Notes: generated from the sequence alone by a model not told the origin. 64,000 nucleotides of DNA from CAWFPR01 sp963817635 (GCA_963817635.1 CAWFPR010000016.1:62001-126000); one strand, 5' to 3'; shown: positions 44,020-52,959, numbered from the stretch's first letter. Program-made: numbers and translations.

Positions 44020-46470
44020 ATGCTCAATGACCTGCGCTACGGCTTTCGCATGCTCGCGAGGAGCCCCGGGTTCACGGCCGTGGCGGCGCTGTCGCTGGCC
44101 CTCGGGATCGGCGCCAACACCGCCATCTTCAGCATCGTCAACGCGGTCCTCCTCAAGCCGCTGCCCGTCAGGGAGCCGGAACGGCTCGCCCTGGTGTTCG
44201 TCAACGACGCGCGCAATCCCGGCAACCTTCCCCTCTCGGACTACAACTTCCGCGATCTGCGCGAGCAGAACCAGGTGTTCGACGACATGGCCGGATTCAC
44301 CTTCGCCCAGGTGAATCGCGCAGCCGGGACGGAGTCCGAACAGATCGCGGCGCAGGTCGTGACGGCGAACTACTTCAGCACCCTCGGTGTGCAGCCGGCG
44401 CTCGGGCGCGGCTTCCGGCCCGACGAGGATCGGCAGGCCGTTCCGGTCGTGGTCATCTCGCACGGATTCTGGACGCGCAGCCTCGGGAGCGACCCGACCG
44501 TCGTGGGCAGCACGCTGACGTTGAACCGCACGCCGTTCACGGTGGTGGGCGTCGCGCCCGACGGCTTCACCGGCGTATTCCTCGGCGGCGGTCCGGCCGT
44601 GTGGATTCCGACCGCGATGCACGACGTCGTCCAGCCCGGCTTCACGTTCTACAACCAGCGCCGCGGGTCGTTCCTGTTCACCGTCGGCCGGCTGAAACCC
44701 GCCGTGAGCGTCGATCAGGCCAGGACCAACATGGCGGCTCTCTTCGCGCAACTCGAACAGGCCTACCCTGCCGACAACACGGGACGCACCGCCGGCGCCA
44801 TGTCGCTGCTCGACGCGCGGCTGAATCCGACCGGCCGCGGGGGCGCGCAGGTCGTTCAGCTCTCGGCGGTCCTCATGACGGTCGTCGGCATCGTGCTGCT
44901 CATCGCCTGTGCCAACATCGCGAACCTGCTGCTCGCACGCGCGACGAAACGGCGCCGCGAGATTGCCATTCGACTCGCGCTCGGCGCGAACAGACGACGG
45001 CTCGTGCGGCAACTGCTGACCGAGAGCCTGTTGCTCTCAGTCGTCGGGGGCGCGCTGGGGATCCTCCTCGCGTACTGGGCCGTTGACGCCATCGCGGCGG
45101 CGCGGCTGCCGCTGCCGCTGCCTGTCGGTGAGGCTCTGTCGATCGACGGCAGGGTCATGGCGTTCACGGCGCTGCTCGCGATTGTCACCGGGCTGCTGTT
45201 CGGCATTGCGCCCGCGCTCCAGGCGTCGCGGCCAGACGTCGGCCCGGTCCTGAAGAACGAATCGGTTCCAACCGGTGCGGTGCGGGGAGGCCTGCTGCGG
45301 TTCATGAACCTGCGGCAGGCGCTCGTGGTCGCGCAGGTGGCGTTGTCGCTCGTGGCGCTCCTGGCCGCCGGGTTGTTCCTGCGCAGCCTCCGCGGCGCGC
45401 AGCAGGCAGACCCCGGCTTCGAGACCGACGGCGTCGTCATCCTGACGTTCAACCTCGGGCGGGAAGGCTACACGCCGGAGCGTGGACAGCTGTTCTACCA
45501 GCAGATCGTCGAGCGCGTCGGCGGCCTGCCCGGTGTCCGCAGCGCGGCCGTCGCCCAGAACCCGCCGTTCACCGGCGGCCTCCTGCGGACCGTCCTGCCG
45601 GAGGGGCTCGACAGCACCGCACGCGATCGCATCCTCGTGCAGGTCAATCCCGTCAGCGTCGGCTATTTCAGGACCGTCGGCATTCCGCTGCTTCGCGGCC
45701 GCGATTTCACCTCCGGTGATGCAACGGGCGCGCCGCAGACCGTCATCGTCAACGAGACGATGGCCGAGCGGTTCTGGCCGGGCGAGGACGCGATCGGGAA
45801 GCGGTTCAAGTTCATCGGCGAGAACGCGTTCACCACTATCGTGGGGATCGCCCGCAACGCGAAGTACAACGGCATCGCCGAACAGCCGATTCCGTTCATC
45901 TACGAGCCGTTGCGGCAGGCCTACAGTCCTGCGGCCACGCTGCACGTGCGGGCCGACGGTCGCGCAGCCGCACTCGTGCCCGCGCTGCGCCAGGCGGTGC
46001 AGCAGCTCGACCCGACGCTTGCCGTCTTCAACATCCGCACGCTCGAGGACCAGGTGTCGCTGTCGCTGGGCCCGCTGCGCGTCAACGTCATGATGCTGGG
46101 CGTGTTCGGGCTCCTCGCGCTCGTCCTGGCGTCGATCGGCATCTACGGAGTGGCGAGCTACGCCGTGACGCAGCGTACACGCGAGATCGGCGTGCGCATG
46201 GCGCTCGGCGCGCAGCCCTCGACCGTGCTCCGGCTCGTGCTGGGCAACGGCCTGCTGCTCGTGAGCGCCGGGCTGGCGGCCGGGGTTGCCGCCGCGCTGC
46301 TGCTGACGCGCCTGATGCCGCCGGCGCTGCTGCCCAGCATCAACCCGCGCGATCCGCTGACGTTCGTGCTGACTTCAGTCCTCCTGGCGATCGTGGCCGT
46401 CCTGGCCTGCTACATCCCGGCCCGTCGCGCGACGCGGATCGATCCGCTGCTCGCGCTGCGTGCCGAGTGA
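44020..46470 (+). CDS. ADOP-type ABC permease (duplicated FtsX/MacB permease)
   Basis: An 816-residue permease with the acidobacterial duplicated orphan permease layout. It starts MLNDLRYGFRMLARSPGFTA and has helix 1 (LGIGANTAIFSIVNAVLL), a periplasmic MacB-like domain (YFSTLGVQPALGRGFRPDED, VVISHGFWTRSLG, VGVAPDGFTGVFLGG), and three FtsX helices with RATKRRREIAIRLALGANRR. A second periplasmic domain (FRTVGIPLLRGRDFTSGD, VNETMAERFWPGEDAIGKRF) and a second FtsX unit (VTQRTREIGVRMALGAQPST, YIPARRATRIDPLLALRAE) follow. It is intact. With the adaptor and ATPase it would make a MacAB-like tripartite exporter. Confidence 0.95.
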   Translation: MLNDLRYGFRMLARSPGFTAVAALSLALGIGANTAIFSIVNAVLLKPLPVREPERLALVFVNDARNPGNLPLSDYNFRDLREQNQVFDDMAGFTFAQVNRAAGTESEQIAAQVVTANYFSTLGVQPALGRGFRPDEDRQAVPVVVISHGFWTRSLGSDPTVVGSTLTLNRTPFTVVGVAPDGFTGVFLGGGPAVWIPTAMHDVVQPGFTFYNQRRGSFLFTVGRLKPAVSVDQARTNMAALFAQLEQAYPADNTGRTAGAMSLLDARLNPTGRGGAQVVQLSAVLMTVVGIVLLIACANIANLLLARATKRRREIAIRLALGANRRRLVRQLLTESLLLSVVGGALGILLAYWAVDAIAAARLPLPLPVGEALSIDGRVMAFTALLAIVTGLLFGIAPALQASRPDVGPVLKNESVPTGAVRGGLLRFMNLRQALVVAQVALSLVALLAAGLFLRSLRGAQQADPGFETDGVVILTFNLGREGYTPERGQLFYQQIVERVGGLPGVRSAAVAQNPPFTGGLLRTVLPEGLDSTARDRILVQVNPVSVGYFRTVGIPLLRGRDFTSGDATGAPQTVIVNETMAERFWPGEDAIGKRFKFIGENAFTTIVGIARNAKYNGIAEQPIPFIYEPLRQAYSPAATLHVRADGRAAALVPALRQAVQQLDPTLAVFNIRTLEDQVSLSLGPLRVNVMMLGVFGLLALVLASIGIYGVASYAVTQRTREIGVRMALGAQPSTVLRLVLGNGLLLVSAGLAAGVAAALLLTRLMPPALLPSINPRDPLTFVLTSVLLAIVAVLACYIPARRATRIDPLLALRAE

Positions 46471-46482
46471 GACCTTACAGAG

Positions 46483-47907
46483 ATGCTGATTACCGACTAT
46501 CTTCGACACCAGCGCGGGGATGCACCGGAAACCGTGCGGCACGCCGTGCGACAGACTGATCCGCGCGTGCTTATCGCCGACGACCAGCAGGACGTGCTCG
46601 AAGCACTGCGATTGCTGCTCAAAGCGGAAGGATTCCAGCTCGAGTCGGCGTCGTCGCCGGCCGGGGTGCTCGCCGCCGTCGAGGCACGTGAATTCGACGT
46701 GGCGCTGATCGACCTGAACTACACGCGCGACACCACGTCCGGCGAAGAGGGTCTCAACCTGCTGTCGCGCATCCAGGCCATCGATCCGACGCTGCCGGTC
46801 GTGGTGATGACCGCGTGGGGCAGCGTCGAGGTCGCGGTGGAGGCGATGCGGCGCGGCGCGCGCGACTTCGTCCAGAAACCGTGGGACAACGCGCGCCTCA
46901 TGGCGATCATCAGGACCCAGATTGAACTGAGCCAGGCGCTGCGCAAGGGGCAGCGGCTCGAGGCCGAGAACTCGCTGCTGCGCGGCGAGGGGATGCCCAA
47001 GCTCATCGCCGAGTCGGCCTCGATGCAGGGCGTTCTGCAGGTGATCTCGCGCGTCGGACCGTCGGATGCCAACGTTCTCGTGCTGGGCGAGAACGGCACC
47101 GGCAAGGGAGTCGTCGCGCGCGCGCTGCACGCCGTCTCGAGCCGCGCGTCAAGACCGATGGTGATCGTCAATTCCGGCGGCGTCTCGGAAGGCGTGTTCG
47201 AGAGCGAGCTGTTCGGCCATGTGCGCGGCGCGTTCACCGATGCCAAGGCCGACCGGGTCGGCCGCTTCGAGCTGGCGGACCAGGGGACGCTCTTCCTCGA
47301 CGAAATCGCCAACGTCCCGCTCAGCCAGCAGGCCAAGCTGTTGCGGGTCATCGAGACGGGCGAGTTCGAGCGGCTCGGATCCTCGCGCACGCACCGCGTG
47401 GACACGCGCATCATCTCGGCGACCAACGCGAACCTTCCGGAAGAGGTCGCCACTGGCCGGTTCCGGCAGGACCTGCTCTTCCGCCTCAACACGATCGAAA
47501 TCCGGCTGCCTCCGTTGCGCGACCGCCGCGAGGATCTGCCCCTGCTCGCGCAGCATTTCCTCCGGCAGCACGCCCAGCGCTATCGCAAGCGGCTCACCGG
47601 CTTCGAGAGCGGCGCCATGCAGATTTTGCTCGAGCATCCCTGGCCCGGCAACATCCGCGAACTCGATCACGCCATCGAGCGCTCGGTCCTGATGGCGCCC
47701 GGACCGCTCGTGAAGCCGGGCGATCTGGGCCTGCGCCCGAGCGGCGGCGGCGGCGGGCGCCTCGAAGACATGAGCCTCGAGGAAGTCGAGTGTTTCCTCA
47801 TCAAGAAGGCCATGACCCGCTTCGACGGCAACGTCAGCCAGGCCGCCAAGGCACTCGGGCTGAGCCGCAGCGCGCTCTATCGCCGGCTTCAGCGCTACGG
47901 ACTGTAG
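46483..47907 (+). CDS. NtrC-family response regulator with GAFTDA loop
   Basis: A 474-residue regulator: REC (RVLIADDQQDVLEALRLLL, acceptor in VALIDLNY, Lys in VQKPWDN), AAA+ core (GENGTGKGVVARALH, GTLFLDEIANVP, WPGNIRELDHAIERS) and Fis-type HTH (GNVSQAAKALGLSRSALYRR). The sigma-54 contact loop reads GAFTDA instead of GAFTGA, a natural variant also seen in some other phyla. A probable sigma-54 promoter stands at the head of the same operon. It lies 12 bases after the ADOP permease and before its histidine kinase, an arrangement common for these efflux operons. Confidence 0.93.
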   Translation: MLITDYLRHQRGDAPETVRHAVRQTDPRVLIADDQQDVLEALRLLLKAEGFQLESASSPAGVLAAVEAREFDVALIDLNYTRDTTSGEEGLNLLSRIQAIDPTLPVVVMTAWGSVEVAVEAMRRGARDFVQKPWDNARLMAIIRTQIELSQALRKGQRLEAENSLLRGEGMPKLIAESASMQGVLQVISRVGPSDANVLVLGENGTGKGVVARALHAVSSRASRPMVIVNSGGVSEGVFESELFGHVRGAFTDAKADRVGRFELADQGTLFLDEIANVPLSQQAKLLRVIETGEFERLGSSRTHRVDTRIISATNANLPEEVATGRFRQDLLFRLNTIEIRLPPLRDRREDLPLLAQHFLRQHAQRYRKRLTGFESGAMQILLEHPWPGNIRELDHAIERSVLMAPGPLVKPGDLGLRPSGGGGGRLEDMSLEEVECFLIKKAMTRFDGNVSQAAKALGLSRSALYRRLQRYGL

Positions 47908-47910
47908 GGG

Positions 47911-48010
47911 GCTTCAGGCTTCGGGCTTCGGGCTTGGGCCTCGTAGAGAATCGGGCTGAAATACGGTACTCTTTTCCCGGCCTCAAGCCCCACGCCTGAA
48001 GCCACAAGCC
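47911..48010. repeat. GCTTCGG/GCTTCAG heptamer arms in inverted orientation
   Basis: Left arm CTTCAGGCTTCGGGCTTCGG and right arm built of CCTCAAGCCCCACGCCTGAA with further copies enclose about 40 bases between the regulator and kinase genes, giving a stem-loop. Confidence 0.75.
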
Positions 48011-48014
48011 CCGA

Positions 48015-49415
48015 ATGGCGAGCCAGCATCCCCGCGAGCCCCGGCTGAGTCACGACAGGCGCATCCTGTTGATGGCGCTCGCCTCGGCGCTACCGGGGGC
48101 CATCATCTCACTCATCTTCCTGTGGACGGGCGACTACACACCGAAAGTCCAGTGGACGCTCACGGTGGTCATCGTGGCGTTTTGCCTCGGGTTTGCCTTC
48201 GCGCTGCGTGAACGCGTCATCCTGCCTCTCCAGACGCTCTCGAATCTGCTGGCGGCGCTCGGCGAAGGCGACTTCTCGATTCGCGCGCGGGGCGCGCGCG
48301 GCGGCGACCCGCTCGGTGAGGTCATGATCGAGGTCAACTCGCTCGTCGAGACGCTGCGGCACCAGCGCCTCGATGCGCTCGAAGCGACCACGCTGCTGCG
48401 GAAGGTCATGGCGGAGATCGACGTGGCCGTGTTCACGTTCGACGAGGACCACGAGCTGAAGTTCGTCAATCGCGCGGGTGCACGGATCCTCAGCCAGCCG
48501 TCCGAACGCCTGCTCGGCCGGCATGCAGGGGAACTCGACCTGGCGGCCTGCCTGGGCGGCGAAGCGCCGCGCGTCATCAACACGGCATTCCCCGGCGCGG
48601 TCGGGCGCTGGGAAATCCGCCGCAGCCAGTTCCGCCAGGGCGGCCGGCCCCACGAACTGCTCGTGTTGTCTGATCTCAGCCAGCCCCTGCGCGAGGAGGA
48701 GCGCCAGGCGTGGCAGCGCCTGATTCGCGTCATCGGCCACGAGATGAACAACTCGCTTGCGCCCATCAAGTCCATTGCCGGCAGTCTCGCCACGATCGTC
48801 GATCGCGATCCCCCGCCCTCGGACTGGCGCGAAGACGTGCAGCGCGGCCTCGGTGTGATCGCGTCGCGATCCGAGGCCCTGAGCCGGTTCATGAGCGCGT
48901 ACGCCCGGCTGGCGAAGCTGCCGCCGCCCAAGCTGGCGCCCATCGACATCGCGGGTTTCGTGGACCGCGTCGCCACGCTCGAGAAGGCGCATCACATCCG
49001 CGTGTCGCAGGGGCCGCGCCTGACGGTGCCTGGGGACGCGGATCAGCTCGAGCAGCTGCTCATCAATCTCATTCGCAACGCCGTCGATGCCGTGCGCGAG
49101 ACCGGCGGCGGAGTCACGGTCGGCTGGACGCGCATGCCGGGATTGACGCCCGCGACGATGGAGCTGTGGGTGGAAGACGAGGGGCCCGGCCTGTCGAACA
49201 CCGGCAACCTGTTCGTGCCGTTCTTCACGACCAAGCCGGGCGGGTCGGGCATTGGGCTCGTCCTGAGCCGGCAGATCGCCGAGGCGCACGGCGGCACGCT
49301 GCAGCTCGAGAACCGGCAGGACCGCACCGGCTGTCGCGCCACGCTGCGGCTTCCGCTCCAGGCGAGAATCGTTCAGGTGCGTCCGCCACTGGGCGTCCCG
49401 ATCGCCGCGCCCTGA
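48015..49415 (+). CDS. Sensor histidine kinase, NtrY-like
   Basis: A 466-residue kinase. Two helices near the N-terminus (LMALASALPGAIISLIFLW and LTVVIVAFCLGFAFAL) leave only a short external loop, so it probably senses membrane or cytoplasmic cues. HAMP-like LPLQTLSNLLAALGEGDFS, a PAS domain (MAEIDVAVFTFDEDHELKFV), H-box IRVIGHEMNNSLAPIKSIAG, and HATPase with NLIRNAVDAVRETGG, VEDEGPGLSN and GSGIGLVLSRQIAEAHGG follow. Start ATG 48015. Partner of the regulator just upstream; together they likely control the efflux operon they are part of. Confidence 0.92.
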   Translation: MASQHPREPRLSHDRRILLMALASALPGAIISLIFLWTGDYTPKVQWTLTVVIVAFCLGFAFALRERVILPLQTLSNLLAALGEGDFSIRARGARGGDPLGEVMIEVNSLVETLRHQRLDALEATTLLRKVMAEIDVAVFTFDEDHELKFVNRAGARILSQPSERLLGRHAGELDLAACLGGEAPRVINTAFPGAVGRWEIRRSQFRQGGRPHELLVLSDLSQPLREEERQAWQRLIRVIGHEMNNSLAPIKSIAGSLATIVDRDPPPSDWREDVQRGLGVIASRSEALSRFMSAYARLAKLPPPKLAPIDIAGFVDRVATLEKAHHIRVSQGPRLTVPGDADQLEQLLINLIRNAVDAVRETGGGVTVGWTRMPGLTPATMELWVEDEGPGLSNTGNLFVPFFTTKPGGSGIGLVLSRQIAEAHGGTLQLENRQDRTGCRATLRLPLQARIVQVRPPLGVPIAAP

Positions 49416-49437
49416 CACGCCGCTGATCCGCAGCGCT

Positions 49438-50322
49438 TCAGTAGCCGGACGGAGCGGCAGTGGCGGGTTTCTGCCCCTTCGACTCCTGCACGATCTTGAC
49501 GCCGGCGCTCGCGCCCACGCGGGTCGCGCCGGCAGCGACCATCGCCTTGAGCCCTTCGAGATCGCGCACACCCCCGGCCGCCTTCACGCCCATGCCGGCA
49601 CCGACCACCCGCCGCATCAGCGCCACGTCCGCGGCCGTCGCGCCGCCCGAGGCAAAACCGGTCGAGGTCTTCACGAAGTCGGCCCCGGCCGCCTTCGAGA
49701 GCGTGCACGCCGTGATCTTCTCCTCGTCGGTCAACAGCGCCGCCTCGATGATGACCTTGCTCACCACGCCCGCCTGCCGGGAGGGCTCGACGACCGCCTC
49801 GATGTCGCGCTCGACCGTGCGCAGGTCGGCGGACTTCAGGGCGCCGACGTTGATCACCATGTCGATTTCCGTCGCGCCGTCGAAGATCGCCCGGCGGGTT
49901 TCGTAGTTCTTCACATCGGCGGTGGTGGCGCCGAGCGGAAACCCCACGACCGAGCACACGCCCACGCCGCTGCCGCGCAGCAGCCGCGCTGCCGTGGCCA
50001 CCCACACCGGATTGACGCAGACCGTGGCGAAGTGGAACTCGGCCGCCTCGCGGCACAACTTCTCGATGTCGGACCGCGACGCGTCGGGCTTGAGCAGCGT
50101 GTGGTCGATCATGTTCGCCACGCCACCGGTCGCGCCGCCGCTGGCGTGCAGCCCGATGCGCGTCGCGCCGGCGTCGATCACGCCGCGCAGTCGATCGGGG
50201 CAGCAATCCGAAAGAACCGAGTGGCAGCTGCATTCCGTGAGGCTGCCGCGCGGCGCCTGCGCGGCAATCACCTCTTCGGTGATGATGTCGATCAGTCTCT
50301 GGAGGTCCTGGGGCTCAAGCAC
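49438..50322 (-). CDS. deoC: Deoxyribose-phosphate aldolase with N-terminal extension (microcompartment-like)
   Basis: A 294-residue DeoC. The core from about residue 71 (MIDHTLLKPDASRSDIEKLC) has VNPVWVATAARLL, VVGFPLGATTADVKNYE, the Schiff-base Lys218 in FVKTSTGF and Lys in GVKAAGGVRD, so it should split deoxyribose-5-phosphate to glyceraldehyde-3-phosphate and acetaldehyde. The first 70 residues are not part of standard DeoC: an amphipathic helix (LQRLIDIITEEVIAAQ) like microcompartment-targeting peptides, then a Cys-rich stretch CSCHSVLSDCCPDR. It is the last gene of an operon with rpiB, hpt and an amidohydrolase. No shell protein gene is in the window. Confidence 0.92.
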   Translation of the reverse strand: MLEPQDLQRLIDIITEEVIAAQAPRGSLTECSCHSVLSDCCPDRLRGVIDAGATRIGLHASGGATGGVANMIDHTLLKPDASRSDIEKLCREAAEFHFATVCVNPVWVATAARLLRGSGVGVCSVVGFPLGATTADVKNYETRRAIFDGATEIDMVINVGALKSADLRTVERDIEAVVEPSRQAGVVSKVIIEAALLTDEEKITACTLSKAAGADFVKTSTGFASGGATAADVALMRRVVGAGMGVKAAGGVRDLEGLKAMVAAGATRVGASAGVKIVQESKGQKPATAAPSGY

Positions 50323-50355
50323 GGTGGCTGTCCGCTCTCCGCTCTTCGCGGTCGA

Positions 50356-51000
50356 CTATCGGCTGAATCGCGCTTCCATTCTTCGAATCTTCAGCAGGCG
50401 CCTGATGTAGCGCGCCTCGCGCATCGACGTGCCGAGCCATGTGTCGACAATCCGGATCGCCGTCTCGGGGCCGTCGAGGAGCGTCGCCCCGAGCGTCATG
50501 ACGTTGGCGCCGTTGTGCTCGCGCGAGTAGCGGGCGATTGTCTCGTTCGTGCACATGGCGGCTCGAATGCCCCGCACCTTGTTCGCCGCGATCGCCGATC
50601 CGATGCCCGCCCCGTCGATGACGATGCCGGCGTCGGCCTCCCCGCGCGCGACCATGGTCGCCACGGCGTCCGCGATATCAGGATAGTCCACCGCGTCGGT
50701 CTTGTCTGTCCCGAGGTCCGTGACCGCGACACCGCGCCCACGCAGGTGGGTCAGGATTGCCCGCTTCATGGCGATCCCGGTATGGTCGTTGCCGATCGCC
50801 ACGCGGCGGATGTCGGCCACCGGCGCCAGATCGGCCGGCAGCGACGGATCCGCGCTGCCCGCCGGGATCACGGTGATGCGCCGGGCCGCGAGCGTGTCCT
50901 TCGCCAGCGGCGTGACATGGCCGCCATCGGCGAGCTCGACCGTGGCGCCCACGTCGAGCACTCGCGCATCGGCTTCCGTGATGATGTCGAAGCGCTTCAT
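50356..51000 (-). CDS. RpiB/LacAB-family sugar-phosphate isomerase with N-terminal extension
   Basis: A 214-residue protein. The RpiB fold begins near residue 66 (VAIGNDHTGIAMKRAILTHL) with GIVIDGAGIGSAIAANKVRG and YSREHNGANVMTLG. The catalytic Cys of RpiB (CGTGxG) is Asp129 here, closer to LacA/LacB. The first 65 residues (FDIITEADARVLDVGATVEL, then HVTPLAKDTLAARRITVI) form an extra module whose TPLAxDxLxxRxI pattern recalls microcompartment-associated enzymes such as EutT. ATG overlaps the hpt stop (ATGA); deoC follows 33 bases on. It probably interconverts a pentose or other aldose/ketose phosphate. Confidence 0.88.
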   Translation of the reverse strand: MKRFDIITEADARVLDVGATVELADGGHVTPLAKDTLAARRITVIPAGSADPSLPADLAPVADIRRVAIGNDHTGIAMKRAILTHLRGRGVAVTDLGTDKTDAVDYPDIADAVATMVARGEADAGIVIDGAGIGSAIAANKVRGIRAAMCTNETIARYSREHNGANVMTLGATLLDGPETAIRIVDTWLGTSMREARYIRRLLKIRRMEARFSR

Positions 51001-51515
51001 GACTCCCCGTCCAGCACGGCGATATAGCCGAGGTTTCGATAGCGCTCCGCGTAGTCCAGACCGTACCCCACCACGAACCGGTCTTCGATGGTGAAGCCGA
51101 TGTAGTCCACCTTGACGTCCACCTGCCGGCGCGAAGGCTTGCTCAACAAGCAGGCCGTTCGCAGCGACTTCGGCGAACGGGCCCGCAGGATGTCCTGGAG
51201 ATAGGTCAGCGTCAGCCCGGTATCCACGATGTCTTCGACGATGACGACGTTGCGCCCTTCGAGGCCGCTGTCGAGGTCCTTGAGCATCCGGACCTCGCCG
51301 GACGACTTCGTGCCCTTCGCGTAGCTCGACACGGCGATGAAGTCCAGCGTAACCCGCGGCCCCATGTGCCGCACAAGGTCCGCCATGAAGACGAACCCGC
51401 CTTTGAGCACACAGACCAGGTGCACCTCCCCGTCGCCCGGGTGATCGCGCTCGATCTCACCCGCCAGTTCCCGCACCCGTGACTCGATGGCTTCCCGATC
51501 CAGCAGAACGTTCAT
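50997..51515 (-). CDS. hpt: Hypoxanthine phosphoribosyltransferase
   Basis: A 172-residue purine salvage enzyme. The PRPP-binding motif VVIVEDIVDTGLTLTYLQ, the VCVLKGGFVFMADLVRHM strand-loop, SSYAKGTKSSGEVRML flexible loop and the C-terminal DYIGFTIEDRFVVGYGLDY with base-binding residues are all in place. Start 51515 follows the family N-terminus (MNVLLDREAIESRVREL). It sits 7 bases after the amidohydrolase and overlaps rpiB. Confidence 0.95.
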   Translation of the reverse strand: MNVLLDREAIESRVRELAGEIERDHPGDGEVHLVCVLKGGFVFMADLVRHMGPRVTLDFIAVSSYAKGTKSSGEVRMLKDLDSGLEGRNVVIVEDIVDTGLTLTYLQDILRARSPKSLRTACLLSKPSRRQVDVKVDYIGFTIEDRFVVGYGLDYAERYRNLGYIAVLDGES

Positions 51516-51522
51516 GAATCTC

Positions 51523-52914
51523 CTACTTCGCGACGGCGGCGCGCACCTTGACGGCAAGGCTCCGCGCCTCGCTCAGGACGTCCGCCGCGTTCAGTGTCAG
51601 GACCTTGCGGTCTCGCATCAGGATCTTCCCGTTCACAATCGTGGTCCGCACGTCGTCGCCGTGGGTGACGTAGACCAGGTGCGACACGGGATCGTACATC
51701 GGCGTCTGGCGCGCCGACATCATCGAGACGGTGATGACATCGGCGCGCTTGCCAGGCTCCAGCGAACCGATTTCCTTGTCGAGTCCGAGGACACGCGCGC
51801 CCTCGATGGTCGCGAGCGTGAGCGCCGTTCCGGCGGGCATCGCGCGCGGATCGCGCGTCTCCAGCTTGTAGAGGAATGCCGTCTGACGCATGGCCTCGAA
51901 CATGTCGAGATCGTTGTTGCTGGCTGCCCCGTCGGTGCCGAGGCCCACGTTGATCCCGGCGGCGCGCATCTTCAGCACGGGTGCCGTGCCGCTCGCGAGC
52001 TTCATGTTGCTTTCCGGGTTGTGCGAGACGCCAACCTTGCGCCTGGCCAGGATGGCGATATCGGCCGGCGTCACCCACACACAGTGCGCCGCGACCGTGC
52101 GCGGGCCCCAGAACCCGATCGACTCGAGAAACGCCGTCGAGGTCATGTGGTACTTCTCGCGCGATGACTTCACTTCGTCCGCGGTTTCCGAGAGGTGGAT
52201 GAGCACGGGTGCGTGTTCGCGGTCGGCCAGCGCGCGCACGGCCTTCAGCGTGGCGGCGTCGAGCGTGTAGAGGGCGTGCGGCGCAATCGCGGGAGTGATC
52301 AGATCGTCGCCCTTGAACTGCTCGATGAACGCTTCGGCTCTCGCGAGAGCATCGGCGGGAGTCTTCGCGTCCGGCACCGGGAACTGGATGATGGTTTCGC
52401 CGAGCACGCCGCGCAGCCCCGCCTGTCTGGTCGCCGCGGCGATCTCCTCTTCGAAGTAATACATGTCGGCGAAGGTGGTCGTACCCGATTCGATCATCTC
52501 GAGGGCGGCCAGCCGGGTGCCGGCGCGCACGAACTCGGGAGAGACCGTTTTCGCCTCGGCCGGGAAGATGTAGTCCTGCAGCCAGTCCATCAGGGCCAGA
52601 TCGTCGGCAAGTCCCCTGTACAGCACCATCGGCGCGTGGGTGTGGGTGTTGATGAGCCCGGGCATCACGACCTGGCCGGTGGCGTCTATCGTGTCGCGGC
52701 CTGTGAAGCGGCTGGCGATCGCCTCGGGCGCGTCGATCGCGACGATGTCGCGGCCGTCGATGGCGACCGCGCCCGGACTCACGATACGACGGGCCCCGTC
52801 CATCGTGACGACCGTCCCCCCGGTGATCACCAGTGCCACAGAACGGGGCCCGGTTTGCGCCGCGAGCCCGGCCGTACCGGCCAGCGCCAGGATGACGAGG
52901 AAATTTTTTACCAT
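51523..52914 (-). CDS. Exported amidohydrolase, SAH/MTA/nucleoside deaminase-like (TrzA/MtaD group)
   Basis: A 463-residue metal-dependent hydrolase with the GLINTHTHAPMVLYRGLADD zinc pair, HLSETADEVKSS, AAHCVWVTPADI and GLGTDGAASNNDLDMFE, all typical of the deaminase branch acting on adenosine-type or s-triazine substrates. The start at 52914 gives a clear signal peptide (MVKNFLVILALAGTAGLAAQ), so the protein is probably periplasmic, which is unusual for this normally cytoplasmic group. It heads the operon hpt-rpiB-deoC, suggesting that external nucleosides or bases are deaminated before uptake and salvage. Exact substrate unknown. Confidence 0.88.
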   Translation of the reverse strand: MVKNFLVILALAGTAGLAAQTGPRSVALVITGGTVVTMDGARRIVSPGAVAIDGRDIVAIDAPEAIASRFTGRDTIDATGQVVMPGLINTHTHAPMVLYRGLADDLALMDWLQDYIFPAEAKTVSPEFVRAGTRLAALEMIESGTTTFADMYYFEEEIAAATRQAGLRGVLGETIIQFPVPDAKTPADALARAEAFIEQFKGDDLITPAIAPHALYTLDAATLKAVRALADREHAPVLIHLSETADEVKSSREKYHMTSTAFLESIGFWGPRTVAAHCVWVTPADIAILARRKVGVSHNPESNMKLASGTAPVLKMRAAGINVGLGTDGAASNNDLDMFEAMRQTAFLYKLETRDPRAMPAGTALTLATIEGARVLGLDKEIGSLEPGKRADVITVSMMSARQTPMYDPVSHLVYVTHGDDVRTTIVNGKILMRDRKVLTLNAADVLSEARSLAVKVRAAVAK

Positions 52915-52959
52915 GAGCTTCTGAATTTTACTCGAATAGGGCCCGGTGTATATTGTGAC

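Noticed and set aside
46483..47907. GAFTDA as evidence that the regulator does not use sigma-54
   Set aside because: This variant also occurs naturally in NtrC-type regulators of other phyla that keep sigma-54, and a -24/-12-like site heads the operon.
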